Assembly: GCF_019443405.1 (NCBI RefSeq)
Contig: NZ_CP080376.1
Coordinates: forward strand, 2,604,001-2,668,000
DNA length: 64,000 nt
Direction: 5' to 3'
Source of the DNA: Brevundimonas sp. PAMC22021
Lineage (GTDB): Bacteria; Pseudomonadota; Alphaproteobacteria; Caulobacterales; Caulobacteraceae
Shown: piece after piece, positions 44,789 to 53,988 of the stretch
Layout of the letters: each line of letters begins with the position of its first letter
Numbering within the stretch: the first letter of the stretch is position 1
Notes under the pieces: generated by a model
The model's database searches: none
What the model saw: the letters and a program-made list of their open reading frames with translations, nothing else
What the model was told of the DNA's origin: nothing
Made by a program: the position numbers and the translations under genes

Positions 44789-47337
44789 TAGGCGGCCACC
44801 AGATTGACGATGCGGTCCTTCACCACGACCACCTTTCGGATGCTGAGTCCCTCTAGTCGGGCTTTCACCGTCTCATCGGCCAGGACGACGGCTTCGACCT
44901 CGGCCGGTTCCGTTCCACGTGGAACACGAACCTCGGCCTTTCGCTTGCCGTTGATTTGCACCGGCAGCACCACCTCGTCGTCGGCGGCTAGAGCCGGGTC
45001 ATAGACGGGCCAGGGCGCATCCAGGATCATCCCGTCCTCTGCCAGACGGGTCCAGCATTCCTCGGCCAGGTGCGGGGTGAAGGGCGCGACTAACCGCGCC
45101 AGCGCCGACAGCGCCTGAGCCTTGGCGTCACCGCCGGCCTTGTCGTGCGCCTTCACCGTGGCCACGAACGCATAGAGCTTGGCGATGGCCGAGTTGAAGC
45201 GGAAGCCCTCGACGCCTTCAGTGACCGCCTTGATGGCCTTGTGCGTCTCGCGGATCAGGCTCTTGTTCTGCGCCTCGTCGCCGGCAGCGGACGGGTCATA
45301 CGCGTCGAACTCGCTCCAGACCCGGCCGACAAAGCGGCTCGCGCCTTCGACCCCGCCCGTGGTCCACTGAACGTCGCGCTCCGGCGGGCTGTCGGACAAG
45401 ACAAACAGGCGTCCGGCGTCCACGCCATAGGCATCGACGATCTCCTGCGGCGCGACCACGTTCTTCTTGGACTTGGACATCTTTTCGATGTCGCCGATGG
45501 TCAGGGTCTCTCCGGTCGACAGCCGCCGGGCCGAGCGGGCGCCGCCCTCGTTGGCCAGCTCGACATCCGTGGGCTCGACCCACTGGCCGCCCTCGGTGCG
45601 ATAGGTCTCGTGCACCACCATCCCTTGCGTGAACAGGCCGGCGAACGGCTCCTTCACGTTCATCAGGCCCGCGTTCGTCAGGGCCCGGGTGACGAAGCGG
45701 GCGTAGAGCAGGTGCAGCACCGCATGCTCCACCCCGCCGATGTACTGGTCCACCGGCAGCCAGCGATCGGCCGCGGCGGTGTTGATCGGCTCGGCCGCGC
45801 TCGGATCGGTGAAGCGGGCAAAATACCAGGAGCTGTCGACGAATGTGTCCAGCGTGTCCGTCTCGCGCACCGCGTCCTCGTCGCAGGTCGGGCATTTGAC
45901 CTGCTTCCAGCTCGGATGCCGATCCAGAGGATTGCCCGGCACGTCGAACGTCACATCCTCGGGCAGCACGACCGGCAGCTGATCGGCCGGCACGGGCACG
46001 GGGCCGCAGGACGGGCAGTGGATAATCGGGATGGGGCAGCCCCAGTACCGCTGACGGCTGACGCCCCAGTCGCGCAGGCGATAGATGGTCGCGCCCTGAC
46101 CCTGGCCGGCACCCTCGATGCGGCGGACGGCTTCCGCCTTCGCCGCCTCGATGTCGAGACCGTCAAGGAAGTCGGAATGGAAGATCAGGCCGGGGCCGGT
46201 ATAGGCTTCCGCATCCACCGCAAAGTCGTCGCCGGCGCCGTCCGGCCGCACGACGGGGATCACCGGCAGGCTGTATTTGCGGGCGAAGTCCAGGTCGCGC
46301 TGGTCGTGCGCCGGACAGCCGAAGATGGCGCCCGTGCCATATTCCGACAGGATGAAGTTGGCGATCCAGACGCTGACCTCGCGGCCGTCGAACGGATGGC
46401 GCACGGTCAGGCCGGTGTCCCAGCCGATCTTGGGAGCCTGCTCGATCTCGGCCTGCGAGGCGCCGCCCTGGCGGCACTGGGCGACGAAGGCGGCCACTTC
46501 CGGGTTCGCGTCGGCCAGCGACTTGGAGATTGGATGATCGGGCGCCAGGCCCAGGAAGCTGGCGCCGAACAGGGTGTCGGGTCGGGTGGTGTAGATCTCC
46601 ACCCCGTCTTCGAACCCGGCCGGCGGCTCGCCCGCCCACTTCCAGGTCATGCGCAGACCCTTGGACCGGCCGATCCAGTTCTCCTGCATCAGCCGAACCT
46701 TGTCCGGCCAGCGGTCCAGGTCCTTGAGCCCATCGATCAGGTCGTCGGCATAGTCGGTGATGCGCAGGAACCACTGGTTAAGCTTGCGCTTTTCGACAAC
46801 CGCGCCCGAGCGCCAACCGCGCCCGTCGATCACCTGCTCGTTGGCCAGCACGGTGTTGTCCACCGGGTCCCAGTTGACCACCCCGTCCTTGCGATAGATC
46901 AGGCCGCGTCGATACAGCTCCAGGAACCAGGCCTGCTGCTTGCCGTAGTATTCGGGATCGCAGGTGGCGAACTCTCGCGACCAGTCCAGCGACAGCCCCA
47001 ACAGCTTCAGCTGTTCGCGCATCGCCGCGATGTTGGAATAGGTCCAGCCCTTGGGGTGAATGCCGCGCTCCATGGCCGCGTTCTCGGCGGGCATGCCGAA
47101 GGCGTCCCAGCCCATGGGGTGCAGCACGTCGAACCCCTGCGCCCGCTTGGAGCGCGCCACCACGTCGCCCATGACGTAGTTGCGGGCATGCCCCATGTGG
47201 ATGTTCCCCGAAGGATAGGGAAACATTTCAAGGACATAGTATTTCGGTCGGCCGGTATCCCGGGTGACGAAGGCGTCGGCTTCGGCCCAGCGGGCCTGTT
47301 GGCGGGGTTCGGCGGTCTTGGGGTCGTATCGGGCCAC
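44788..47337 (-). CDS. leuS: Leucyl-tRNA synthetase
   Basis: 849 residues. Class I synthetase. HIGH-like motif [11 protein letters not shown], large CP1 editing insert, zinc-ribbon-like Cys pair CPSC and CPTC, and [10 protein letters not shown]. The start is GTG at 47337, giving [16 protein letters not shown], which is the family N terminus; longer frames add an unrelated N terminus. A candidate parS site (44911-44926) is in its 3' part. Confidence 0.96.
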   Translation of the reverse strand: MARYDPKTAEPRQQARWAEADAFVTRDTGRPKYYVLEMFPYPSGNIHMGHARNYVMGDVVARSKRAQGFDVLHPMGWDAFGMPAENAAMERGIHPKGWTYSNIAAMREQLKLLGLSLDWSREFATCDPEYYGKQQAWFLELYRRGLIYRKDGVVNWDPVDNTVLANEQVIDGRGWRSGAVVEKRKLNQWFLRITDYADDLIDGLKDLDRWPDKVRLMQENWIGRSKGLRMTWKWAGEPPAGFEDGVEIYTTRPDTLFGASFLGLAPDHPISKSLADANPEVAAFVAQCRQGGASQAEIEQAPKIGWDTGLTVRHPFDGREVSVWIANFILSEYGTGAIFGCPAHDQRDLDFARKYSLPVIPVVRPDGAGDDFAVDAEAYTGPGLIFHSDFLDGLDIEAAKAEAVRRIEGAGQGQGATIYRLRDWGVSRQRYWGCPIPIIHCPSCGPVPVPADQLPVVLPEDVTFDVPGNPLDRHPSWKQVKCPTCDEDAVRETDTLDTFVDSSWYFARFTDPSAAEPINTAAADRWLPVDQYIGGVEHAVLHLLYARFVTRALTNAGLMNVKEPFAGLFTQGMVVHETYRTEGGQWVEPTDVELANEGGARSARRLSTGETLTIGDIEKMSKSKKNVVAPQEIVDAYGVDAGRLFVLSDSPPERDVQWTTGGVEGASRFVGRVWSEFDAYDPSAAGDEAQNKSLIRETHKAIKAVTEGVEGFRFNSAIAKLYAFVATVKAHDKAGGDAKAQALSALARLVAPFTPHLAEECWTRLAEDGMILDAPWPVYDPALAADDEVVLPVQINGKRKAEVRVPRGTEPAEVEAVVLADETVKARLEGLSIRKVVVVKDRIVNLVAA
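44911..44926. promoter_or_regulatory. Candidate parS site inside leuS
   Basis: CGTTCCACGTGGAACA. 15 of 16 matches to TGTTYCACGTGRAACA with the full palindrome, in the C-terminal coding part of leuS. Confidence 0.75.
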
Positions 47338-47354
47338 GGGCGTCCTGAAAGGCA

Positions 47355-47372
47355 GAGGGGCTCGCGCCCCTC
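47355..47372. other. Hairpin before leuS
   Basis: GAGGGGC-TCGC-GCCCCTC, a seven-base stem with a tetraloop, 17 bases before the leuS GTG. On the minus strand it is followed by TGCCTTTC. It could end the upstream lipoprotein transcript or act in the leuS leader. Confidence 0.4.
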
Positions 47373-47466
47373 GCACTCCACTAGCCCGAAGGGCGCAGAC
47401 GCCCAAGAGATTATGGCGCTCAAGCAGGCCAAAGGCCGATAGCGCCACAGAGAAAAGCCGTGGGCC

Positions 47467-47922
47467 TTAACCCGCGTTGGCGAGGTTCAGCTGGCGCGCC
47501 TTGGTCAGGATGGCGTTTTCTAGGTCCGCCTCGGTCTGGGCGGCGACGGGGGCGCCCGTCCACTGGCCGTCGGCGCCGCGCACCTCCTTGACCACGGTGA
47601 CGTTCAGCGCATCGGCGCGCAGACGGGTGTCCAGGATGAAGACGGTGGCCTTGAACCGCTCATTGGGCGTCTGCGGATTGATGTACCAGTCATAGTTGAT
47701 CACGCCGCCCCACGGATCGGCGGTCACCAGCGGCATGAAGCTGAGGGTGTCCAGCGAGGCGCGCCACAGATAGCCGTTGACGCCGATGCCCTGCTGCACG
47801 TCGGCGCGGGGCGCGCGGCGCTCTCCGCCGACGAACGGCAGGCTGGAACAGCCCGCCAGCGCCACGCCCGAGGCGACCAGGGCGACCGTCGCGCCGCGAA
47901 CCAAAGCCTTGTTGAGGCCCAT
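47467..47922 (-). CDS. DUF3576-family lipoprotein
   Basis: 151 residues. Signal peptide with lipobox LAGC followed by SSLPFVGGERR. The core (IGVNGYLWRASLDTLSFMPL, then VTADPWGGVINYDWYINPQ and NERFKATVFILDTRLRADAL) matches the DUF3576 family of alphaproteobacterial lipoproteins. No activity is known. ATG at 47922. It precedes leuS on the same strand, an arrangement seen in Caulobacterales. Confidence 0.85.
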   Translation of the reverse strand: MGLNKALVRGATVALVASGVALAGCSSLPFVGGERRAPRADVQQGIGVNGYLWRASLDTLSFMPLVTADPWGGVINYDWYINPQTPNERFKATVFILDTRLRADALNVTVVKEVRGADGQWTGAPVAAQTEADLENAILTKARQLNLANAG

Positions 47923-48249
47923 CGGGATAGTCTCCAAACCAAGTGATCGCGGACGGTCCGTCACGCGCGCGGTTGATCCGGCGCACCGTGACCGCAGCGA
48001 TCTTCTATAACACGGCGAAAAGGGGCGATGACAAGGCGGACGCCGGTCGGCGGCGCATCGCCCCTTTGGCGGTTTCCGCCGCATTGCCGTGACGTCGGCG
48101 ACACATGGCGCGGGCAAGATGTCGAGGAACCGGCTCCAGACGTTGACGTTGCGTTGACCGGGCGAGCGGCGGGTGTCTAATCCACCGGCTCACGGCGAAA
48201 ACGCCGGTTCAGGAAGTTCTGCGCCTTTTTAGGCGTCGAAGGGTTGGAA
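47923..48249. other. Intergenic region between DUF3576 gene and ntrZ
   Basis: 327 bases between divergent genes. I see a sigma70-like promoter for ntrZ at 48154-48181, direct repeats TTGACGTTGCGTTGACC, and a small hairpin CGGCG-AAAA-CGCCG near 48193. No coding sequence is apparent. The promoter of the DUF3576 gene must also lie here but I cannot point to it. Confidence 0.55.
48154..48181 (+). promoter_or_regulatory. Possible promoter of ntrZ
   Basis: TTGACC at 48154-48159 and TCTAAT at 48176-48181 with a 16-base spacer. It lies about 70 bases before the ATG. An alternative -35 (TTGACG) is at 48143. Confidence 0.4.
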
Positions 48250-48648
48250 ATGCGTGCTGGCGGCCTGTCGATATCGGCGTTGAGCCTTGCCGTGCTGTTA
48301 AGCACGGGCGCCGTCGCGCATGCGCAAGGCCAGGCTCAGGCGAACCGGGGCCAGGCGCTTACCCTGTCCGAGGCGGCCAACGCCCAGCGCGCCGCGCCGA
48401 GCCAGCGACGCGGTCTGCGCCTGAACGACCGTGGCCGCTGGGGTCTCGACTTCAACCTGAACCAGCCGGTCGGCCGCGAGCAGGACTGGAGCGACGTGGA
48501 GGCGGGCGCCTACTATCGTCTCAACGATCGCCTGCGCGTGGGCGCAGCGGCCGGCCTCGCCGCACCCGAGACCGACCCGGCCCGCGCCCCCGAGACCGGC
48601 GCCCGCACCCAGCCGCGCGTGCGCCTGGAAAGCATCTTCAAGTTCTAG
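48250..48648 (+). CDS. ntrZ: NtrZ-family periplasmic regulatory protein
   Basis: 132 residues. Signal peptide (ISALSLAVLLSTGAVAHAQ), then a short periplasmic part with RRGLRLNDRGRWGLDFNLNQ and the terminal PRVRLESIFKF. This matches NtrZ of Caulobacter, a periplasmic protein reported to modulate the NtrY sensor kinase. No ntrY or ntrX gene is in the window. ATG at 48250, preceded by a GAAGGGTTGGAA ribosome site. Overlaps the end of the convergent ThiE-like gene by 11 bases. Confidence 0.8.
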   Translation: MRAGGLSISALSLAVLLSTGAVAHAQGQAQANRGQALTLSEAANAQRAAPSQRRGLRLNDRGRWGLDFNLNQPVGREQDWSDVEAGAYYRLNDRLRVGAAAGLAAPETDPARAPETGARTQPRVRLESIFKF

Positions 48649-49303
48649 CAGGCTGGGCGAACGCGGCCTGGATCGCCTCGACGCCGGCGATCCCGCATGC
48701 GCCGCTTTCCGCCAGCCCAGCCGCACGCGCGCCATTGACGCCGCCAAGCGCATAGACCGGGCACGGCGCCGCCAACGTCCTCGCCCTGAAGGCGCTCACG
48801 CCCAAGGCCGGCTTGCGCGCCGAGGCGCCTCCGGCCGGGAACACCGGCGACAGCACCAGCGCGTCGACATCAACCGCCCCGATCTGCAGCGGCGCGCCGT
48901 GCCAGGCTGAGGTCAGCAGCCAATCTGGCCGGATGCGGCGCATCGCTGTCGCCTCGGCCATTGCGCGCTCCGGCAGGTGAACCCCGTCCGCCTCTAGCCT
49001 CACCGCCAGATCGGCGTCCCGCCCGACCAGCAGGCGTACTCCACGTCCGGCCGTCGCTGCTCTCAGCCGCTGCCCGATCTCCAGCGCCTCGGCGCGGCCG
49101 AAGGCGCGAAACACCACGCCGGCCCCCCTCGGCAGCCGCGCCGCCGTCTCCCAGGGGCGCGGCGTTCGATCCGGATCGGTGAAGAACAGCAGGGGCGGCA
49201 GACGTCCCGCGCCTGGGCTGACAGCGATGGCGGCGCGGTTTAGATCAAGCGCGGCGTTCCAGAGCGCGCGCGCCTCGTCGCTGTAGTCTTCCGGCAGGAT
49301 CAT
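48638..49303 (-). CDS. Thiamine phosphate synthase-like protein (ThiE/TenI family)
   Basis: 221 residues. TIM-barrel of the ThiE/TenI family: RLEADGVHLPERAMAEATAM, SAWHGAPLQIGA, then ALVLSPVFPAGGAS and PVYALGGVNGARAAGL. The second half is good ThiE/TenI, but the N terminus is shorter than ThiE and the HLGQxD-type substrate residues are not all present, so it may be a TenI-like paralogue. No other thi gene is adjacent. Its ATG overlaps the start of the divergent yggS gene. Confidence 0.8.
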   Translation of the reverse strand: MILPEDYSDEARALWNAALDLNRAAIAVSPGAGRLPPLLFFTDPDRTPRPWETAARLPRGAGVVFRAFGRAEALEIGQRLRAATAGRGVRLLVGRDADLAVRLEADGVHLPERAMAEATAMRRIRPDWLLTSAWHGAPLQIGAVDVDALVLSPVFPAGGASARKPALGVSAFRARTLAAPCPVYALGGVNGARAAGLAESGACGIAGVEAIQAAFAQPART

Positions 49304-50027
49304 GACCGCTTCATCCCCCGCCAACCGACCCGCGTCCATCGCCGAACGCATCGGCGCCGTGCGCGGTCGCATCGCAGCGGCCGCTCGCGCTGCGGGCCGC
49401 GACCCGGCGGGCGTGATCCTGACAGCCGTATCCAAGACCCAGTTACCTGAGGCGATCGACGCCGCCTTGGCCGCCGGTCTGCGCGTGTTCGGCGAGAACC
49501 GGGTGCAGGAGGCGCAGGGCCGCTGGACTTCTCGCCGCGCCGATCTCCCGGACCTTCAAGTTCGGCTGATCGGTCCCTTGCAGACCAACAAGGTCCAAGA
49601 CGCCGTGGCCCTGTTCGACGTGATCGAAAGCGTGGACCGCGAGAAGCTCGCCCGCGCCCTGGCCGACGCGGGTCAGAAGGCGGGCATCCAGCCGCGCGTC
49701 CTGATCCAGGTCAACACCGGCGCCGAGCCGCAAAAGGCCGGCGTTCATCCCCGCGACGCCGATGCCCTGGTCGCTCATGCTCGTGACTGCGGCCTGAGGG
49801 TCGAGGGCCTGATGTGCATTCCGCCGGCCGAGGAAGCCGCAGGCCCCCACTTCGCCTTGTTGGCCCGCATCGCTGAACGCAATGGCCTGTCGGTCTTGTC
49901 CATGGGCATGAGCGGCGACTTTGAGACCGCGATCCGCCTTGGCGCCACGCATGTCCGGGTCGGTTCGGCGCTGTTCGGGGAACGAAATCCGCCGGTTGCG
50001 CCCTCTAAAGATGCGCCCGCGCTGTAA
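49302..50027 (+). CDS. YggS-family PLP homeostasis protein
   Basis: 241 residues. Single TIM-barrel PLP-binding protein (YggS/PROSC) with the Schiff-base Lys in LTAVSKTQLPEAIDAALAAG, FGENRVQEAQGRW, and the C-terminal SMGMSGDFETAIRLGATHVR phosphate site. These proteins buffer free PLP. ATG at 49302. The opposite start codon of the ThiE-like gene covers 49301-49303, so the two divergent starts share bases. Confidence 0.93.
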   Translation: MTASSPANRPASIAERIGAVRGRIAAAARAAGRDPAGVILTAVSKTQLPEAIDAALAAGLRVFGENRVQEAQGRWTSRRADLPDLQVRLIGPLQTNKVQDAVALFDVIESVDREKLARALADAGQKAGIQPRVLIQVNTGAEPQKAGVHPRDADALVAHARDCGLRVEGLMCIPPAEEAAGPHFALLARIAERNGLSVLSMGMSGDFETAIRLGATHVRVGSALFGERNPPVAPSKDAPAL

Positions 50028-50089
50028 CGCCGCGTGATTTCCATCGTTCAAGCCTTGGCGTAGCCGTCAAGCCCCGCCATTCTGTTGTG

Positions 50090-50776
50090 ATGCCCGCCCC
50101 AAAGACCATCCTGATCATCGACGACGACGACGACCTGCGCGAGGCCCTGGCCGAGCAGCTGGCCCTGCACGAGGAGTTCCGCACCGTCCAGGCCGCCACC
50201 GCCACCGACGGCGTGCGTATGGGCCGCGAGGTGCGGGCAGACCTGATCCTGCTGGACGTCGACCTGCCTGACATGGACGGGCGCGAGGCCTGCCGCCTGC
50301 TGCGCAAGGACGGCGTGTCCACGCCGGTCATCATGCTGACGGCCCAGGCGGCCGACGCCGACACCATTCTGGGACTGGACGCCGGCGCCAACGACTATGT
50401 CACCAAGCCCTTCCGCTTCGCCGTCCTGCTGGCCCGCATCCGCGCCCATCTGCGCAGCCACGAACAATCCGAGGATGCGGTCTTCTCGATCGGTCCCTAT
50501 GAGTTCCGACCCGCCGCCAAGGTCCTGGTGGACGCCAAGGATCGCAAGATCCGGCTGACGGAGAAGGAAACCAACATCCTGAAGTACCTCTACCGCGCCG
50601 GGGCCAAGCCGGTGTCGCGCGAGGAGCTGCTGACCGAAGTGTGGGGCTACAACGCCGGCGTGACCACCCACACGCTGGAAACCCACATCTATCGCCTGCG
50701 CCAGAAGATCGAGCCCGAGCCCGGCCAGGCGCGCCTGCTGCTGACGGACGCCGGCGGCTACCGGCTGCAGCCCTGA
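50090..50776 (+). CDS. cenR: OmpR-family response regulator CenR
   Basis: 228 residues. Receiver with acidic DDDDD (residues 11-15), phospho-acceptor D56 in LLDVDLPDMDG, and Lys in DYVTKPFRF, then a winged-helix output domain (IRLTEKETNILKYLYRAGAK, ETHIYRLRQKIEPEPG). In Caulobacter the essential regulator CenR, which controls the cell envelope, is encoded near the origin on this side, so the identity is likely. The kinase CenK is not in the window. ATG at 50090, one codon after a GTG. Confidence 0.85.
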   Translation: MPAPKTILIIDDDDDLREALAEQLALHEEFRTVQAATATDGVRMGREVRADLILLDVDLPDMDGREACRLLRKDGVSTPVIMLTAQAADADTILGLDAGANDYVTKPFRFAVLLARIRAHLRSHEQSEDAVFSIGPYEFRPAAKVLVDAKDRKIRLTEKETNILKYLYRAGAKPVSREELLTEVWGYNAGVTTHTLETHIYRLRQKIEPEPGQARLLLTDAGGYRLQP

Positions 50777-50780
50777 CGCT

Positions 50781-51620
50781 TCAGGCGGCGCGCCACTCGC
50801 TGAGCACCGCGCCCTGCGCGTCCTCGAAAGCGACGCGGTCCAACCGAACGGCGCCAATGCAGACCGGCCGCTGATCGGGACTGGCGGCGCGGCAGCGGAT
50901 GGCGCGGCCGTCGGAGAAGGCGGCCATGCGTCCTTCCAGCACCAGGCGATACCCGCCAGGCGGGACCGCGGCCGGCTGGTCGTTCTCGCCCCGGACCACG
51001 AAGCTGTAGGCGCGTCCGTTGCGCCGCCCCAGGCGAGAGCCGTCAGCCTCGAACACCGCCGCCAGCCCCATCGTCTGCGGCGACGGCGCACCCGTTTCGC
51101 TGGCCAGCGGGTCGGACGCCGCGCCGGGGCAGCTCTCGCTCCGCATCCAGGGCCGCGTCAGCCAGAAGCCCTCCGCCGCCTCCCAGGTCTCGGCGCCGCC
51201 CGCGATCAGCGGTGACCCTGTCCAGTCGCCCGGCGACAAGGTCAGCCTGAGCGTCCTGCCATCCGCCCCCCGCGCGGCGCTCGCAAGACCTTCTTCGGTC
51301 AGACCTTCGGCCTCCGCCGGCACGGCGCCCGCGCAGCCAAAAGCCTGGCGCACCACAAAGCGCCGGCCGGCCAGGGACGTGTCCGCGCCTCCGGGCGTTC
51401 CCGCCGCATAGGCCGAGGCGGCGGCGTCAAGCGCCTGCAGCAGTTCGGCGCGATCCAGGGTCGGATCGTGCGCGATGGCTACGGCCGGCGGAGCGCTGAC
51501 CGGGGGGACGACGGCCGGAACCGGGGGTGGCGCTTCCTTGCGCTCGCAGGCGGAAAGACCAAGGGCGGACGCCGCAAGGATGACCATCGACGGGCGGATC
51601 AGCGCGACCGGTTTGAACAT
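50781..51620 (-). CDS. Lipoprotein of unknown function
   Basis: 279 residues. Signal peptide with lipobox-like LSAC (near residue 25) and then a Pro-rich linker (ERKEAPPPVPAVVPPVSAPP). The rest is a beta-rich periplasmic part with four Cys (FGCAG, SCPG, IRCRA, PVCIGA) that could form disulfides. No family recognised. Convergent with cenR with four bases between stops. Confidence 0.75.
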   Translation of the reverse strand: MFKPVALIRPSMVILAASALGLSACERKEAPPPVPAVVPPVSAPPAVAIAHDPTLDRAELLQALDAAASAYAAGTPGGADTSLAGRRFVVRQAFGCAGAVPAEAEGLTEEGLASAARGADGRTLRLTLSPGDWTGSPLIAGGAETWEAAEGFWLTRPWMRSESCPGAASDPLASETGAPSPQTMGLAAVFEADGSRLGRRNGRAYSFVVRGENDQPAAVPPGGYRLVLEGRMAAFSDGRAIRCRAASPDQRPVCIGAVRLDRVAFEDAQGAVLSEWRAA

Positions 51621-51702
51621 GCAACCCTTCTAGCATGGGAGTCTCTGAAAGAGCCCGTCATGACGGTTGACGCAAGCTAAGGGAAACGGTCTGCAGGCCC
51701 CT

Positions 51703-53112
51703 ATGACTTTTGACCAAGCCGTGGCGCTGACGGTGCTTGTCGCTGTCGTGGGCGTGCTGATCCATGGCAAGGCGCGGGCCGACGTTGTGGCTCTCACTGG
51801 AGCGGCCGTCCTGCTGTTGCTGGGCGTGGTGCGGCCGGTCGAGGTGCAGGGCGCCTTCGCCAGCCCGGCGGTGATCGCCCTCGCCGGCCTGTTCGTGATC
51901 GCCTACGCCATCGAAATGTCGGGGCTGCTGGGGCTGCTGATCCGCAACGCCACGCGTCTGGCGGCGCGCATCGGCGCGGCGGGAATCTGGATCGTGATCG
52001 GCCTGTGCGGCTCGGTAGGCGGCTTTCTGAACAACACACCGGTGGTGGTGCTGGCCGCCCCGGTGATCCGTGACGTGGCCCAGTCGCTGCGCCTGTCGCC
52101 CAAGCGGTTCCTGATGCCGCTCAGCCATGTGACGGTGATGGGCGGCCTGCTGACCCTGATCGGCACCTCGACCAACCTCCTGGTCAACGACATGGCGCGT
52201 AACGCCGGCCAGCCGGTGTTCAGCCTGTTCGAGATCACGCCGGTGGGCCTGTGCATCGCCGCGACGGGCGGCTTGTGGCTCTATTTCGTGGGCGCGCGTC
52301 AGCTCGGCCGGTCCGTCGCCATGGATGAAGCCGAAGCGGTCCGCGTGGCCGAGTTGGAGGAAGCGCGTCGGACGGCCAGCCTGGAGGCGTCGCGCCGCCG
52401 GCGGCGGGTGCTGCCGTTCGGCCTGCCGCGCATCGGCGAGGCGCGCAACCTGTCCGATGGCTCAGGCGACGCCAATCTGGGCGATGTAGAGCTATACGGC
52501 GCCGCCGATCGGCCTTTCCGCCTGCGGCCGGCGCTGATGTCGCTGGGCGTGTTCGTCCTGGTCATCGCAGCGGCCGGCTTCGGCTGGGCGCCCATCGCAG
52601 CTGCGGCCTTTTCTGGCGCGGTGGCCTTGATCCTCCTGCGGGTCATCACGCCGGAGGAGGCCTACGCCGGCCTGCGTCCGGAAATCCTGCTGCTGATCGC
52701 GGGCATGGTGGTGGTGGGCACGGCCATCGAGGTCACGGGCCTCGCTCAGGCCGGCGCCGAGCGGCTGATCGACGTGATCCGGCCGCTTGGACCCATGGGC
52801 GCGCTGATCGTGCTCTACGGCGTGACGCTGCTGGCGACTGAGCTCCTTTCCAACGCCACGGTGGCCGTGCTGATCACGCCCGTAGCGGTGGCTCTGGCGG
52901 AGAGCCTTGGGGTCGATCCCCGGCCTTTCCTGGTGTGCGTGATGATGGCGGCCTCGACGGCCTTTGCGACGCCCTTCGGCTATCAGACCAATGTGCTGGT
53001 CTTCAACATGGGCGGCTACAGCTACATGGACTTCGTCAAGGTCGGCGCGCCGCTGAACCTGATCACCTGGCTCGCGGCCATGGTGGCGATCCCGATCTTT
53101 TTTCCGTTCTAG
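51703..53112 (+). CDS. SLC13-family anion permease
   Basis: 469 residues. Divalent anion:sodium symporter-like protein with about eleven membrane segments in two repeats. Each repeat carries an N-x-T/A signature: GGFLNNTPVVVLAAPVIRDV and LLSNATVAVLITPVAVAL. A long hydrophilic loop (about residues 205-270) separates the halves, shorter than the TrkA_C-containing members. Substrate (sulfate, dicarboxylate or other) cannot be decided. ATG at 51703. The stop overlaps that of xth. Confidence 0.9.
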   Translation: MTFDQAVALTVLVAVVGVLIHGKARADVVALTGAAVLLLLGVVRPVEVQGAFASPAVIALAGLFVIAYAIEMSGLLGLLIRNATRLAARIGAAGIWIVIGLCGSVGGFLNNTPVVVLAAPVIRDVAQSLRLSPKRFLMPLSHVTVMGGLLTLIGTSTNLLVNDMARNAGQPVFSLFEITPVGLCIAATGGLWLYFVGARQLGRSVAMDEAEAVRVAELEEARRTASLEASRRRRRVLPFGLPRIGEARNLSDGSGDANLGDVELYGAADRPFRLRPALMSLGVFVLVIAAAGFGWAPIAAAAFSGAVALILLRVITPEEAYAGLRPEILLLIAGMVVVGTAIEVTGLAQAGAERLIDVIRPLGPMGALIVLYGVTLLATELLSNATVAVLITPVAVALAESLGVDPRPFLVCVMMAASTAFATPFGYQTNVLVFNMGGYSYMDFVKVGAPLNLITWLAAMVAIPIFFPF

Positions 53113-53906
53113 AGGTCCAGATCGACCGTCACCGGCGCGTGGTCGCTGGGGCGGTCCCATTCGCGCACGTCGTCGTGGATGCGGGCGGTTTGGGGCGCCA
53201 CCGCCGGGGTCAGGCCGGGCGAGGTCCAGATGTGATCCAGCCGAAGGCCGCGGTTCGACTTTCTGAAGTCGGCGGCGCGATAGCTCCACCAGCTGGCCAG
53301 CTTCTGCGGCTCGGGAAAGCGGTCGCGCAGCACGTCGGCGAAGCCGCCCGTTTCCTGAAGCCGATTCAGCGTCTCCACCTCGATCGGCGTGTGGCTGACG
53401 ATCTTGGACATGTAGCGGTGGTTCCAGACGTCGTTCTCGCCCGGCGCGATGTTGAAGTCGCCGGCCAGCACCAGCGGCGCGGCCTTGTCCCGGCGGCCGA
53501 TCTCGTCGGTCAGCCGTTCGTAGAAGTCCATCTTGTGATCGAACTTGGGGTTCAGCTCACGGTCCGGCGTGTCGCCGCCGGCCGGGATGTAGAAATTCTG
53601 AACGTCCACGCCCGCGATCCGACCGGAGACGCAGCGCGCGTGCCCCAGCTTGCAGACCTCAAGCGTCGCATTCTCCTCGATCGGCAGGCGCGAGGCGATG
53701 GCGACGCCATGCCAGCCCTTCTGGCCCCGCACCCGCAGATACGGCAGGCCCATGTCCTCGAACGCCGCGCGCGGGAACTGGTCCGTAGTGCACTTGATCT
53801 CCTGCAACATCAGGACGTCCGGCGCGCGCTCGGCCACGAACCGCGCCACCTGGTCGATGCGCAGGCGAACCGAGTTGATGTTCCAGGTGGCGAGGCGAAG
53901 CGTCAT
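53109..53906 (-). CDS. xth: Exodeoxyribonuclease III
   Basis: 265 residues. AP endonuclease of the exoIII family. LRLATWNINSVRLRIDQVAR, the metal-binding Glu in MLQEIKCTTDQFP, LVLAGDFNIAP with Asp and Asn, and RLDHIWTSPGL and the final SDHAPVTVDLDL with the catalytic His. It acts in base-excision repair. Last gene of ftsK-lolA-xth. Confidence 0.95.
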   Translation of the reverse strand: MTLRLATWNINSVRLRIDQVARFVAERAPDVLMLQEIKCTTDQFPRAAFEDMGLPYLRVRGQKGWHGVAIASRLPIEENATLEVCKLGHARCVSGRIAGVDVQNFYIPAGGDTPDRELNPKFDHKMDFYERLTDEIGRRDKAAPLVLAGDFNIAPGENDVWNHRYMSKIVSHTPIEVETLNRLQETGGFADVLRDRFPEPQKLASWWSYRAADFRKSNRGLRLDHIWTSPGLTPAVAPQTARIHDDVREWDRPSDHAPVTVDLDL

Positions 53907-53947
53907 GGCCCGCGCCTTAGCAGGCCAGACGCCTCATACCTAGCAAG

Positions 53948-53980
53948 GCGCTCAAGCGGCGAGCGACCGCGTCGCGAGCG
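53948..53980. repeat. CTCAAG-type hairpin repeat (family B, copy 1)
   Basis: GCGCTCAAGCGGCGAGCG followed by ACCGCGTCGCGAGCG. It matches 54895-54927 at about 28 of 33 positions and resembles the units at 59264-59405 on the minus strand. Located between xth and lolA. Confidence 0.6.
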
Positions 53981-53988
53981 TAGCGACC

